DNA of 64,000 nt from Ligustrum vulgare (lineage: Eukaryota > Streptophyta > Magnoliopsida > Lamiales > Oleaceae): the NCBI GenBank assembly GCA_963555705.1, contig OY743169.1, positions 6,262,014 to 6,326,013 on the forward strand. Reading direction: 5' to 3'. Both the position numbers and the translations under genes were made by a program. The notes under the pieces are model-generated. The model ran no database searches. It was not told where the DNA came from and saw nothing but the letters and a program-made list of their open reading frames with translations. Numbering within the stretch: position 1 is the first letter of the stretch; every line of letters starts with the position of its first letter. This document shows, one piece after another, positions 1 through 17,152 of this stretch.

Positions 1-1741
1 TAACAGTTGTTTGTAACCGTTGATTATTACCTTTTTTAGGCTAATTGGTTATGCCACGATGTAGTCCATATATTATGTTTTTTCCTACACTTAGAATATC
101 TTTTTAATATTTCATGATAGTTAAGTATTTTATTGGTATATTGCTTTCCTGCTGTAGGATTTGACTGTAAGATATGACTTCAAATCAAGGAATATCTTGG
201 AAGTACAGTTGAGGCCTTGATAATTAGATAGTTTAGCATTTTCTGAGTTTGGATTTGGAGAAGATTTGATTGGGAAAGTGTAATTGATTAATAAGTTGTG
301 TTTTCTTTGAGTGGGAAGAAAGGGGGAAGAGGACGGCGACAAGAAGAGAGGAGGCTATGGTAAAGAAGACCTTTAGTTATCTATGCAGGAAGAAATGAGA
401 GGATTGGATGAAGATAGGCGGACGTATGAATTCCTTTTTTGTCATTGTAGGGGAGAAAACCTCCCTTAAGGTTAAGGTTGGTGATTAGAGTGACAACTGA
501 CAACGGGATGGGTTGTATTTAAATTCCTGACTGGGGAGACACAGGGAAGTACTCTTCCTCTTCTGTTGGGAATAGGAATAGGAATTGATTGATTGGTGGG
601 TACATGAATACAACCATAAGCTGGTTGTCGGTCGACTGAGAACCGGATCCATATTTGTTTCTGTCACATATTTTTAGAAAACCTTTTTCTAATCATAGAC
701 CTGTATTTTTTTGTGCGTTGCAAGTTCTGACTCAAATTTTCGCTTCATTTTTTTCTTTAAATGGCCTTTATTTTCATAACATTTAGTTAGTCAAGTATCA
801 AAGAGACTCATAGAGCTCCATTTCAAGTTAAGTGGGGACGGGAGGGTTTCCTATGGTTGATCACAAGCATGTAAAGTTTACAATTAGGTTTCTTTAACCT
901 GACATTTCTTCCCCTGGCTGGAATACTTCACTGGATTCCTTGATGCTTGTTTATTGCCTACAATGTGTTGGACTGTAGGGGACCTTGTAGACTTGGTTCT
1001 AAAAGGCGTAAGGTGTGGCAAGCTTCAAGCCTTATGAACCTATGCGTAATAAGGCATTTTCTATTTTTAATATTATTTAATTATGTATACCAGTAAATAA
1101 ATAAAATAACTTTCATACATATTTTTCAAGTTTTCGAGTTTCAACAAAAAATATAATTCTCAAAATCATAAATGCTCTAAATTAGTAATGCTTTGTTTGT
1201 GGGTGCAGAAAGCTATGTTTGTTGGCAGGATTTGGGCTAGGGTCGGTTTCTTGTTGGAATTATATCCATTTTAAGTTTTTGCAATGGTTGAGCATTTTTT
1301 TTGAGCTGGATTTCATAACAAGAAAGTCTGTAAATAAATAAATAAAAGGCACGCCTTTCTTTGGCCTAGGCGCTCCTTAGGCAGTCTAAGTACAGTTGAC
1401 TGTCTATATTTGATCCTAGGTTAGCCTTTTAGACACTAATACAACCTGCCTACCCTTCACACATTTTTTTCCTTGTGTTTTTAGCTTTTCTTCCTCTGCT
1501 TTCAACTTGGCTGACCATCTACACCATACATCTTACATTTGGCTTACGATTTTTGACTTTTCAACTCAATTTACACCCCACAATCTCCTAAAAACTCAAC
1601 TTTCTCCAAAAATAATGGGAATCAAACAAGCACTAAATAGAACTTCAATTCGTTATTTGATGTTCATATGGTACATCGTACTGCTATCATTGATCATATA
1701 ACTTGTTCCACTCATCTTATTGATAATTTGCATATGCATAG
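1..1741 (+). other. Intron / upstream part of the tocopherol cyclase gene
   Basis: I see no exon here that matches the N-terminal half of tocopherol cyclase, so the missing 5' exons should lie before the window and this stretch is most simply one long intron. It is AT-rich. Around 1000-1060 and 1345-1400 there are short segments with the look of old dispersed repeats. The minus-strand ORFs at 130-667 have no recognisable protein character. Confidence 0.5.
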
Positions 1742-5556
<3,815 letters not shown>

Positions 5557-7146
5557 ATGATTCGGATTAATGCAAACTTGCAGTACCAGGTTGCATTGGT
5601 TTCCCTGTTTAATGTCTATATTTAGGTTTCAATGCCATTATTTGATATATAGTTTCTACGAGTTGTGTAAATATTGCAATATACTGAGCAACAAAAATGG
5701 ACGAAGACCACCTGAGTATTCATTTTTATGTTCCATTTTTCACACTGCTATAAAATGTTGTACAAGCAGTGAACATATGGCTTATAATTTCAGATTCATT
5801 TAGTTCCTTTCCTTCTTTAGTTGTCTTTTTTGTTAGGCGAGTATCTAGTTGTGTTGCTCACGCTCTCGTGAAGAACGCTCTCTTATATCCCCCATGACAC
5901 GGCCTGGTTTGAAGAGTCCTCAAAAAATCTCTCGTGTTTCACTTTACGAGTCCAATCAAGATCGTGATTCAGTTCTAACAATTTAAAGTTTTATTAGATG
6001 ATGTATATTACTGTGATTGTGAAGTTACTGCGTGCTCCAATAGTATGATGTACATTCGTTTTTAATAAAGCGTGTTTTGAATCAAGAAACTTTTAGTCAC
6101 TTTTATCAGAGCCTGCTTAACTGCAGATTCTCCTCTATGGTCCTTTTACAAAGAGGGATGAAAAGATGACTGAAGCAAAGCACCTCTACAAGTTTCATCA
6201 TTTCAATCAGTAAAAAAGATAATAAAAGTGCCCACCCACCCCACCCCATCAGCTGAAAATGGCATGTCATTGGTGCACAATTGTTTTCTTAAAACATGAT
6301 TAGACTTAAAGCAATATGATCAAAGAGAGTCCCACTTTCTTGATTGCCTTCAAGTTAGAAAACTATAGACGTCACTGTTTGCACGAACACTTTGTTGGAG
6401 CTAGCGTGTCGGTGTCCGACGTGTGTTGGACATCTACACTCTCCGAACACGAACACTTTTCAAAACTTGTCAGAGCTACATTTTACGCATCAAAATAAAA
6501 AAAGAGGATAGAAATGTCGACAATTAAAAAAAATATAAATAATAATAAGTTACAAAATTAATTTGCATTTACTCAACGTGTCGTATCCCAATTTTAATAA
6601 AAATCACATATTGACGTTTCAATATCGTGTCCATTCAACCCAGACCACATATTCATAATGTGAAGTAAAGTACTCATGCTTTCAGTTCTTATCATTGCTC
6701 GACCTTGCGGGGTCGTTTTGTTCAAATCTTATTCGTGGTTTTATACCGATTCAATGTTGTCATTCATTTGTCGGAACCTATTCTTTATGGGACCTTGACC
6801 TCAGCTTCCTTTTCAAGTTGTCACACTCGACATTACCATCTATGATGCAAGCTGGCTAAGAAGTACGAACATGCACAAACCACACGGGTTCGAGTGTCAC
6901 GACTATCTATATTCTACTTGGTAGATTCTCAAGAGTATGATTTCCACTCGAGTCCAACCACTTAAAACTTGCTAAATAAGTAAATATACTATATTCTTGC
7001 TGACTGCTGATATAGTTCAGGGAAACCTGTAATGGAGGGCCCTATTTTTTTACTTTAAACAGGGATAATGGGGGAGAAAAAGGATTCCTTAGTCATAATT
7101 AAGCCCGCCGCTCAAGAAATTTTTAGCCTTTTATGCACATATAAAG

Positions 7147-7179
<33 letters not shown>

Positions 7180-7330
7180 GTACATGGAGAATAAAGCAGA
7201 CACTGAGAAATTGGAAGACATGAATTATCTTGACTTTATTTGAGACCTTTCAAATATAAAGAAAACAAAAATGTACTTCCACTTAGAATCTCTCTTTTGA
7301 TTTTATTCACTTAAAAAATTAGCTTCTTAG
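5557..7330. other. Intergenic spacer between VTE1 and the FORKED-like gene
   Basis: No gene is visible. The first few hundred bases should hold the VTE1 3' UTR. At 6390-6660 there are repeated GTGTCGG/GACACG-type words that look like an old dispersed repeat. A run of about 29 A residues ends near 7177. The short ORFs at 5570 and 6316 have no recognisable family. Confidence 0.6.
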
Positions 7331-7340
7331 TATATAAATA
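7331..7340 (+). promoter_or_regulatory. TATA box of the FORKED-like gene
   Basis: The sequence TATATAAATA lies about 80 bp before the first exon end. It would place transcription start near 7365 and give a short 5' UTR before the split start codon at 7418/7509. Confidence 0.6.
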
Positions 7341-7417
7341 TCAGATTATTGCTCCTTCCCCTCATCATCTTCCTCTCAAGCTTGTTTTCATCAACTGGTT
7401 TATACAAACACAGCAAG

Positions 7418-9976
7418 AGTAAGTCTAATGATCAAAATTTCAGCTTAATTTCAATGAGTGGATAAGCAAGAACTTGCCAAGTTTATTTGTACTTTATGAT
7501 TGTTACAGTGTTGAAATGCTCTGGTGGCTCGGAATTCAAGCCGAATAGGCTGGAAAACATCGAGGAAGACAATGCTGAAAGTTGGCTTCCGGCAACCTGT
7601 CCCCCTCCTGAAACTCCTACCGAGTCAATGGAGTTCTTGGCTAGATCATGGAGCCTGTCTGCGAAGGAACTGTCAAATGCTCTTTGCCACGTCCAAGTTG
7701 CAAAGCCATCTTCATGCTCTCCCGGTGCTACTGCTCAAGCTGACGATGGAAGCGCTTTACTCTCCCTGCAGGAGCCTGTAGGTCTTTTAAATTTTATCAT
7801 TCTGCCTCAGGTACTCCTGAGGACAGTAAATGCATGCTTGATACACAGTGTTCGACAGTATTAAGAGTACAATAAACAAGATTTTAGCTTCTTTTTCTTC
7901 TTTAATACTATTGAGTAATGTCGAATCTACCTAAAAAAACGTCATAACAGTAAATATATTAAATTGCTCTTCTTATTTGCTTACCTGGTTTTTCCATTTT
8001 CTTAAAGAATCAACCACTAGCAACTTCAGAGAGTCCTCCATTGTCTCCAAGAGGAAGCGACGACACGAAGGTACTCGGGTCCCTGTCTTTTGTACAGGCA
8101 ATGCATAGAACAATGAACAACCACAACTACAAGGCAATCACTTTCGCAACAGATTAGGTTCTAAGAAAAATACTTACCACTAGACTAATGCACAATAACA
8201 CAATCTAGATACTTCCATTCTTCAAGCCTATTTGGTGTAGGAGAAATTAAAGAAAAATTTTAATGTCTGGCTAAAAAGTTGTTGAAAAGTGTGTACAGTT
8301 GTGGGGTACCATAGAAATTTGTGGTTGAAAACGAATTTGAGGAAAAAGTTGTTGAATTCATTCTGGACCAAACAGATGCAAAGTTTTGCATTGCCTTTTG
8401 CACCATTTCATACATATTGGGGTTCTTACAGCATCATACTCCGAGTATTTTTCACAATCAGTTCGATCTATACAGGAATTGCTTCAACTGCATCAAGCTC
8501 TCAACCAGGAGCTTCTTTTTAATCCACAGTTGATAAGAAATGGGGTACATAATTTTTAAGCTCAACCGACGTAACTATCATATAAGAAAGACACTATAAA
8601 CAGATTCTCCTGATCTCTGTTATTGTCTAAACAGCTCTACAGGAGCACTATCAGGAGCAAGAAATTAGGTAGATGTTTAAAAGATCATAAAGAGCGGAAA
8701 AGGCAAGAGATAAGAGCTCACAATGCTCAATTGCACGCAGCAATATCGGTGGCAGGGGTTGCTACTGCTGTGGCTTCCCTTGCAGCCTCATCAGTAACCT
8801 CTCCGGAAAAAGCAGCTGCCCAAAATAAGAAATCCACTGGAATTGCATCTGCAGCTGCTCTTGTTGCATCTCACTGCATAGAAGTTGCAGAGGATATGGG
8901 AGCTGATCATGAGCAAATCTTATCAGTTGTAAATTCAGCAATCAGTGCAAGGACTAATGGTGATGTAATGACACTCACTGCTGGAGCTGCTACAGGTACA
9001 GTTGTAGAAATTTAATTGCTGTCATAGATTCCAGTCATCTAAATCTAAAAAGACAAATCAACCAAATTTTACAAATGGGAAAGATTTTATTGGGTTTTTT
9101 TGTATGTCCAGTAAAGGTCGCTTATGAAAGATCAAGTCAGAGTACAAAAAAATCAAACTCATGTCACCCGACCAGATAATTTTTTAATGACATTTCTAGT
9201 GGTTTGTGATACAAAGGAATCTGAAAGCTACCCAATCATACTATATCTGATTTGTGATATTAATTACTAATACAGCATTAAGAGGTGCTGCCACTCTAAG
9301 AGCTAGACTACATAAGGTGCATGGACCTGCAATTGCGATGAATGACGAAAATGTTCAAATCAGCACAGAATCAAATACCTTAGCAGCATTAGATTTTGTC
9401 ACAAGAGGGGAAGAACTTCTTAAATGCACAAGGAAAGGTAATGATACAGTGAATGAACTGATCCAACGGAGAGATTGTATTATTTTTTTTTACCATATAA
9501 TCATGGTTTTTACAGGAGATCTCCACTGGAAGCTAGTCTCATTCAACATAAATTCAAATTTACAGGTAAATTTTTGACCACTCTGCTGTATTCTCCTAAA
9601 CTTCAAAACATGTTAATTAATACAATATAATGAAACAGGTTGTGGCTAAGATGAAAAGCAAGCACATGGGAGGAACATTCACTAAGAAAAAGAAATGTAA
9701 GAAAGCAATTTACCAGTATCAGGTGAAAATTTACTTCAAATATCTTTCACTGTAATCTGAATTGTTCTTTTACTGAGTGCAGGCATAGTCTCTGGTGTAT
9801 ATTGTGACATCCCAGCATGGCCCGGACGTGAGACAGAGAATAACAAGCAAAAGGCCTATTTTGCAATACAAACTGCTGATAGGACCATTGAGTTTGAATG
9901 TAGAAACAAAGGGGAAAAACAGATGTGGGTTGAAGGGATCCAACATATGTTGCATTTGAGTGTCAAAATGACATGA
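7418..9976 (+). CDS. FORKED-like / VAN3-binding protein (DUF828 + PH-like domain)
   Basis: Members of this family bind the ARF-GAP VAN3 and act in membrane trafficking that positions auxin carriers and leaf veins. Exons inferred from splice signals and phase are 7418 (last base of exon 1), 7509-7777, 8008-8070, 8476-8544, 8635-8995, 9276-9437, 9516-9565, 9639-9696 and 9783-9976, giving about 408 aa with stop TGA. The N-terminal block MEFLARSWS and the region with KERKRQEIRAHNAQLHAA and SVAGVATAVASLAA are hallmarks of DUF828. The end (CDIPAWPGRE, then EFECRNKGEKQMWVEGIQHM) is the plant PH-like domain. The start codon is formed only by splicing: exon 1 ends in A at 7418 before GTAAGT, and exon 2 begins TG at 7509. 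The alternative is the unspliced ATG at 7496, in the same frame. The acceptor at 8476 was chosen because it alone keeps phase; the one near 8430 breaks it. Confidence 0.88.
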
Positions 9977-10276
9977 TTTTGAGTTAGAGGATCAATAATT
10001 GTCAAAAAAATCGATCTTTACTCTTACGAAAAACTAGACAATATGTTATTCTTCAAAAATACAAACTGAGCAAAGGGTAATACATAATTTAATTTGAATT
10101 TTACAACAGATAACCAATGATCAAGAATGTTTCAGCAGATAATTCTTGAAACCGCGATCTAATTTGTAGGGCTCTTGGTAATAACTCACGAGCCCTGAAA
10201 ACTCTTTTAGGTCAATCACAAGCACCTTGATAGGTGCTTGCCACTCTATGTGAATGGAGAAAGTAGAGTGATTCTG

Positions 10277-13200
10277 TCACTCTAGCTCCTTCAGAAAGTC
10301 AATATTATCGACGAATGCCTGCAAGCAATCATGAGATTAATAATAAATATGTAGCATCAATAAGAATTTGTGAACCCATTGAGTGAAAGATAGATCAAAT
10401 ACTTGAAATTAAATTTTGATAAATAAGAAAGAATTGCTAGCTTTAGAGACAAAATATAGGAACAAAGACATCAGTGACACAAAATCTTAACTTGCAAGCA
10501 AAAATAAAAATAAATAAACGAAAGACATACCGTTTTCCAACCATCAGGATCCAAGCATACAGTGATTTTAGTGTTTATCCCTGGCAAGGGTCCGGGATCA
10601 CGGACGATTTTTCCTCCGGAAAGTCTTATAGCCTCTGCAGTCTTATAAACGTCATCTGTACCAATTGCAATCTGGTAAAAGTAAAACCACAACAAGTTTC
10701 ACGACAAATAAACTTTGATATCCATATTGTTTGGCTTAAGGAATAACAAGCTTAAGGTTTAAAATATACCTGAACATAACCATTTCCTTTGTCATATTCT
10801 CTGATGCCATAGTTATATGTCAACTCGAGAACTGTGTTTTTATCTTCGAGACCATAACCCATAATGGCTACTGTATACTGAATATAATCACCCAGAAGAA
10901 TTAGCAAAAAACAGTGTGAGATACTGAGGAATAGCCACCACATAAAATTAATTGAATTTCTAAAATATGAAAATACAATAAAATATAAAATCAAGTTACT
11001 TTTCTCCACATAAACTCACTCTATATTCAGGATTGTCTCTTTTCCGAAGAAGCTCCATGCCAAAACCCTTGATAAGTTCATGATAAATGGAGATTGTTAA
11101 ATATATTTACCATATGCTTCCCACAGAACATGCAGTAACAGCAAGTCTAAGAAAACAGTTTTTCTTAACATGTATCATCGTTCACCTTTCTATAGAAATC
11201 GATAGCACGATCAAGATCTCCCACTCGAAGCATTACTTGACATAGGGGCTCAGGAGTAGGCCCTCTTTCGATAAGCTCAAATTTATAGCCATCTGGATCT
11301 TCAACAAAAGCAATAATTGTACTTCCACCTTTGACAGGGCCAGGTTCCCGGGTTACTTTGCCCCCCTTAGTTTTTATTAACTTTACTGTTTTGGAAACCT
11401 ATATAGGGTTTCAAAATATGCAGTACGTACAAATAAATACATTGCAATGAAAAATGATAGCTCAGTGTACAATATGCAATACTTAAACCATGTGGTTACT
11501 ACCCCTAATTCTAAAATTATAAATATAACACTGTGACAATTGTTGGGAATTTCGACACGTCGATTCCCACTTTAATTTTCCCACAGGATCTTTCGATGTT
11601 CAAAATAAAATAAGCAAACAAGAAAATAAATACGAACACAGAAATTTACGTGGTTCAGCAAAATGCCTACGTCCACGGACCCTCGCCAAAGCTTTTCACT
11701 ATATATTAAATTGTTACAAATATATAGACTTTCACTCACCAACCCAATCCCACAGACCACAGAGAAAATACTACGAACGAGCTTTACCGCATATAATTTC
11801 TACCCTTTGACTTACACTACAAAGAGTTACAAGAAAGTTCACAATATGCTAGGCTCACAATTTTCTCTCTTTGATCACAATGTGACACTAATTAGCACTC
11901 TCTCATATGTTTGTGATGGTGTCTTTCTTCCTCTAATTCCTTCTCTATTTATAGAGAGGATTCTATAAATAGTCAAAACTAATCATCATTTCAAGAAATT
12001 TCATGTAGAATCCTCTCTATAAATAGAGAAGGAATTTGAGCTAATTACATGAAATTAGTCAAAACTAATCATCATTTCAAGACATCATAATTAGTCAAGA
12101 CTAATTATCATTCAAAGACATCATAATTAGTCAAGACTAATTATCATTCAAATACTATAATTAGCTCCACCATCTTTTGTTTCAACTAGGCACTCATTAT
12201 GTTTCACTAGGCACTTGATTAATTTGGGTCAAATATCCAACAACAATGAAATGAAGTGTTGTGTTGTGGAGGCCAAGAAAATAGTAGTACATATGTAGTG
12301 ATGATGAAATTTATTTGGTCTAACCCATCATCAAATGAGGCTCAATTTGGACCAACTCCCTCAACATGAATCAAACTTAATTCTTGAAATGGTGCTCCAA
12401 TTTCTTGATACTTCATAATTGGCATTACAAAATGAGAAAGGAGATTGGCAAGCAATATACTAGTGTTTGTTTGCTGCAAATAATCTGAGTTTTTTGTGCC
12501 TTATGTGGGGAAAAAAATTTAAAAATTAATAAATGAAATTTAGGATATTCTTGCTTCAGCCAATTAACTTGCAAGATATTCTATTATTTTGATGAAAGAG
12601 TGCATTTTGAAGCTTCCTTGCTTGGGAAACTAGACATTAATATGCCATACCACTGTTCTTCATTTATTTCACTTACATCCTCAACTGCTATGCCGAAATG
12701 TCCAAATCCCGTTCCAATGTCGTACTTGTCTACTCCATAATCTGGAATCCATCAAAGTCCATAAAAGTCAGCAACCGAAGCAGTAACTGTTAAAGCTATA
12801 GCCTCCTTCAGTAAATATCTGATAAAAACAGAGGATATAAGATGGCATACTGTAAGTAAGCTCCACTGTAAAATTTGAATCTTCAGGCCCATATCCGAGA
12901 AATGCATTTGAATATCTTTCTTCAGGGATGTCACGTCGTCTCAACAGCTTCATTCCCAAACATTCAGTGTAAAATCTGTGCATATTCCAAGTTTATTGAA
13001 ACATTCATATACAAACATTCAAATCAATTCTACTAACAGATACATACTTGATAGTCTTGTCCAAATTTCCAACACAATAAACAGCGTGAAGCATTCTTCT
13101 GTTGTCTCTTTTGGTCCACTCCAGAATATTTTCCGCAGTTACTGAAGTGGCTGGTTCAGCATCTAATGGCAGGATAGACGTCTCTAATTTATTTCCCACA

Positions 13201-14091
13201 TTTCTTAACAATTTTGCATTTGCATCAAATAATTGTGACTGAGAAATAGCTGGATAATGAAATAAACTACAATGAGTTATCTCCCCTCAGTGCCAATTTT
13301 TCTTCCTGAGTAACCATGAAACCACACACACGCCCGAAATATTGATATAATAAGAAAGAAAACAGGAAAACAAATAAGACTATAAATAAGAAAATATGCA
13401 ACCAGAGAAACAATTGAGGCTACTCAAATTGATACTAGGAGAAGCAAATATTCAGCAAGATTATTAATTCATCCTGGGAACTCATAATGCCTCTATCAAG
13501 AAAAACCTTCTGTCTGGGTATCCATTCATAAAAAATCGATCTTATAAGTAAATTTTCTTACAAGTTTCAACATAAGTTGGATCAAAATTACAAACAGTTA
13601 AGACTTAAGTTTGCTTTTTAAAATAAGTAGCTTTTTTAATCGTAAAGCAAAAAAAAGGGTAACTCGCCCAATATATTATATAGTATAGTTTAAGAAATAT
13701 ACTTAACTTACTTATTTTGAAGCTCAGCCAAACATGCTCTAAACCTAACCCTTCAAATTTCCTTCAAAAACCAGAAAAAACCCCAAACAATGAAAAGCCC
13801 AAATATATTTTTTTTTTCACTCACACGCATTGAATGAACTTATAAAATAATGTAAAAATGCTTTAATAAGAACGTATAAGTAATTAAAACTTTTAAATTG
13901 GTTATATGTATATACGAAAAATCAAGAAAAAATAATGAGTGCATACCAGTGCCGAGTTGAAAAAGGGCGATTCTGCGAGATGGGTTTTCAGCAGAGGCAT
14001 AAAAAACCCTGATTTTATAATTATTATGAGTATAAGAAGAAAATGTACTGAGAGAAAAGCAAGGTTGAGCTGACGTCACTTGAAACGCCAT
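10277..14091 (-). CDS. GLX1: Lactoylglutathione lyase (glyoxalase I), two-domain, chloroplast type
   Basis: The enzyme isomerises the hemithioacetal of methylglyoxal and glutathione to S-lactoylglutathione. Nine exons are read on the minus strand: 13947-14091, 13048-13249, 12851-12975, 12677-12741, 11186-11398, 11020-11067, 10770-10877, 10531-10671 and 10277-10318. The total is 1089 nt, about 362 aa, normal for the plant two-domain form. The N-terminal 50 residues are rich in Ser, basic at the end and poor in acids, as in a plastid transit peptide. Domain 1 has the metal-ligand contexts [35 protein letters not shown] and [11 protein letters not shown]. Domain 2 repeats the fold ([20 protein letters not shown]) but lacks the equivalent histidines, as in family members where domain 1 carries the activity. 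The C terminus [13 protein letters not shown] is typical. The 1.3-kb intron 11399-12676 holds a solo LTR. All exons are intact. Confidence 0.95.
11541..12242. mobile_element. Solo LTR (Copia-like) in a GLX1 intron
   Basis: The 702-bp segment begins TGTTGGGAAT and ends TATCCAACA, and is flanked by the 5-bp duplication ACAAT (11536-11540 and 12243-12247). TGTTGG/CCAACA ends and the internal word ACGTGGTTCAGCAAAATGCC are typical of plant Copia LTRs. It holds a perfect 27-bp inverted repeat (11939-11965 with 12006-12032) containing TATAAATAG, and short tandem repeats at about 12055-12150. No internal coding region remains. Confidence 0.85.
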
Positions 14092-14640
14092 TGGAGACCA
14101 CCTTAATCTGAGGTAGTTAATGTCTGTTACAGCTTTCCAGTACATGTTCATAGGATTACTTTCAATTTTGGTCACTAAAATTTAAGAAAGATCTCAATTG
14201 GGCCACCAAATTTTAATTTATTGCAAAATCTGAAAATAGTAATAAGTTTTAACGAGCTTCATTTATCAATAATATATATATCGCTCACGAATTAATTCTT
14301 AACCTTTGTTGTGTGTACTAGATTGTAACGATCTACTTATTTTTTTTGTTTATAGTTACTTATTTTTTTTTTTTTTTATTATTATTTCTTCAAGTGGGAT
14401 GTAGTTTGAATGATTTGAAATTAGAACTGTGAAATTAGAAGTTTTAATTTTAGCATTTATTCTCCCATTATTTCATTTTTTTTTGATCAAACTCCCATTA
14501 TTTCATTTACAATGAGAGGGATGTGGTATTGTGTCAATTTTGTAATGGTAATGATATTCACCATCCACAAAAATTAATCCCTTTTATGATGATTATATTT
14601 TACAGGATGGCTCCCTCATAAACCAATCTAATTTTACCAA
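14092..14640. other. GLX1 upstream spacer
   Basis: AT-rich DNA, presumably the promoter and 5' UTR of the minus-strand GLX1 gene next to 14091. Poly-T runs occur near 14341-14380. I see no other feature. Confidence 0.5.
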
Positions 14641-14946
14641 ACAAGCAGCGGCACAAAGTTTTAGGTTGAAACATTAAAGTTTGACATGATTAAGATGACT
14701 AGTTTTAAGGGAATGTATGAAAGAGTGTCACATTACTGTCATCACTTTTTAATCTAGAAAAACATACTTTCCAAGATTGGTCTATATATTCCAATTTTAT
14801 ATATCATCCATTATAACATAACCATACACTCATCTTAACATTTTCATTTTTACTTATATGATATTACCCTTACAAAGACTCCACCTTTTGTCTTTAACAT
14901 AACATCCACATAGTGATACAAAGCATAATATATGTTTAATAGCTAT

Positions 14947-16656
14947 TGTTCGGTTCGAATCCCGCAAATGTACGGGATCGTTGACAAGTAATAATTGTGA
15001 TGAGTTGAAAGTATCGTTCTCACGATGAATAATATTTAGTCTTAATTACTAGTTTATCGTCGACTCAATTAATGAAAACAATTAAAATAAAAGGATGATT
15101 TTGTTTGTCTATCTATTCTAAAAATTTGCAATAAATAAAACTTAAATAAAAACAAATGTTTGGGAGTAAAATATGAATGAAGAGCATGTATTGGAATCCG
15201 AATCCACTTGTTATCACCTATCTCAATTCAACAATTCGTAGTTTAAATCATTCATGCGTTTCTTGACAATCGATAATTCACATATAATTAATTTTCTTTT
15301 CCAAGACAAATTAAATCTATCCCAAACATGAAACAAATCTATTCCTAGTCCGAATACGAATGTTTAGAACGTATTAAATCACACAATTATCAATGAGATT
15401 GCACATGTCATAGTGTTATTCCTAACATCTAGTGTTCATGTGTTGATCATGCAATGTTCCAACTTATTGTGACTTTTCCAAGACTACAACAAGAAACAAT
15501 ATATTTAATTGGTGGCCAATCAATCAAATAATAATAATAATAAAGCATGTAAGATCAATCAAGACAATACAAGAAATTATTAAACTACTAGTTATCGAAT
15601 TAGAATAAATTAATAACAAGTTTCATCTTCATCCAATACATAAAGAAAATTAGCCTAGCATATTAAAGTGGGAAATACACAAGAAATAAAAGGAAGCCAT
15701 CACCCGGATTATTAAACTATGAAAATCTCCAATTAACGCATTCAAATCCGAATCCAAGCGATGAAATCTTTGTTCTTCGACGTAAATTCCTCAACGTCTT
15801 GCTTCCAAAATCCAGCCGAATCCTGTCTTTAATTTTACCCACAATCGGCAATGAACTCCTCAATTTATCCCCAAAAATCTCCTTTAATTCACCACCTAAA
15901 ATTATGCCAATTTCCTCAATTCCACTACCTGTCGACCAGAATCAAAGTTCACCAGATGGCTGCCTCCTTTTTATTTCCTTCTCAGTCGGTGCCAATTCTC
16001 TCTCCCAGTAGCCCCTCTTTTCCTATACCACAGCCAAGTCTTCTCCTTTTTTTCTCACTAGCTACTGCCCTTTTCTTAACTCCAATCCACCGAAACCTCC
16101 TCTCCAATATGTGACCAGCCGAATATATATGTATATGTTTTCTCCCCAACACCTCCCAGCCGTGTATAATCTGTCTCTCCAATAACTCCCAAAAAGGCCC
16201 TCTTGTTTTTCCTCCCACTCGGCTCTATGTATATCTCTCCATCTGTGTATGTATTCTGCCCTCCTTATATTCAGCCGAGTCTTCTGTCTTCTTGTAGCCC
16301 AAGGAGTCCAATTTCAAATCATATTTAGGGCCCAATTATCATTAAAAAAAATGTACTTTAAGATCTCAATTTTTTTCAAACAATTCAAGTTGATCCTTAA
16401 GTATTTAATTGTGTAGCCCATGTCTTCATTTATACCAATTCGAGTTCTTCAATTTTTGGAAGTTTGCACTTTAATCTCACTTTACCATTTTTTGTACGGT
16501 TTCTATCTCTTTTTTTCGTTTTTCCTTCAAACGCATCCAAATTTGATTTTTTCCTAAAACAAATAAAATAAATATATAATTAGCAATATCATATTCTAAA
16601 ACACTTACAATTGTCTAAATTTAAAGCCAAGATAAGTACGCAAAACGTACTTATCA
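14947..16656. mobile_element. Solo LTR, 1.7 kb, TSD GCTAT
   Basis: The segment begins TGTTCGGTTCGAATCC and ends GTACTTATCA, flanked by GCTAT at 14942-14946 and 16657-16661. Copy B shows the uninterrupted site near 43800. The ends and the early word GTACGGG followed by AAGTAATAA match the element at 18934-20443, so the two belong to related families. No second LTR or coding sequence is seen; the ORFs at 15799-16218 look like chance readings of pyrimidine-rich DNA. Confidence 0.8.
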
Positions 16657-16703
16657 GCTATTACGTACAATTAATTTTAATATCATGTGACTATTTTTAT
16701 CAT

Positions 16704-16884
16704 GAGTCATTTTAGAGAGAAATTTTTTTTGGATATTTTTAAATGATATTGTGCTATGCCACACATTCATTAGGTGGTGAAAAAAATAAGTAATAAGGTA
16801 ATTATTTTTGCAACTCATTGAATGTGTGACATGTTACAATATCACTTAAAAATGTCCCTAATGAATATCTCATTTGAATTAGTG
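16704..16884. mobile_element. MITE, 181 bp, 9-bp TSD (MULE-type)
   Basis: Flanked by TTTTATCAT at 16695-16703 and 16885-16893, and absent from copy B at the matching point (43845). The inside is largely palindromic: TTTTTAAATGATATTGT near 16737 pairs with the complement near 16840. A 9-bp target duplication suggests mobilisation by a Mutator-like transposase. Confidence 0.75.
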
Positions 16885-17121
16885 TTTTATCATACCTCAC
16901 TCTATCCTTTTGCTTTACATCCTCATCAATCCCACTTTCTTTGCAAAAATCCAACTTAATTAAAATAATTACTCTTAAACATGAATTTAATATTCTAAGT
17001 GACTTCATTATGATACTTTAATAAATGAGATACATATATTTTTTTTAGAAAAAAGTAAACACTTGTTTGAAATGTTGCGTGGACATCATAAGCTGCTCCT
17101 GTTTGGTATTCCTTAAAAATA

Positions 17122-17152
<31 letters not shown>

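Noticed and set aside
8415..8475. Alternative upstream acceptor for the fourth FORKED-like exon
   Set aside because: The reading SYSEYFSQSVRSIQ is open but would need an exon phase that the preceding donor at 8070 does not give. A cDNA could still reinstate it.
14947..14965. GGTTCGAATCC word as a tRNA B box
   Set aside because: There is no A box at the proper distance and no cloverleaf. It coincides with the LTR start and is likely chance.
15799..16218. Three overlapping ORFs on both strands
   Set aside because: They are chance readings in the pyrimidine-rich part of a solo LTR.
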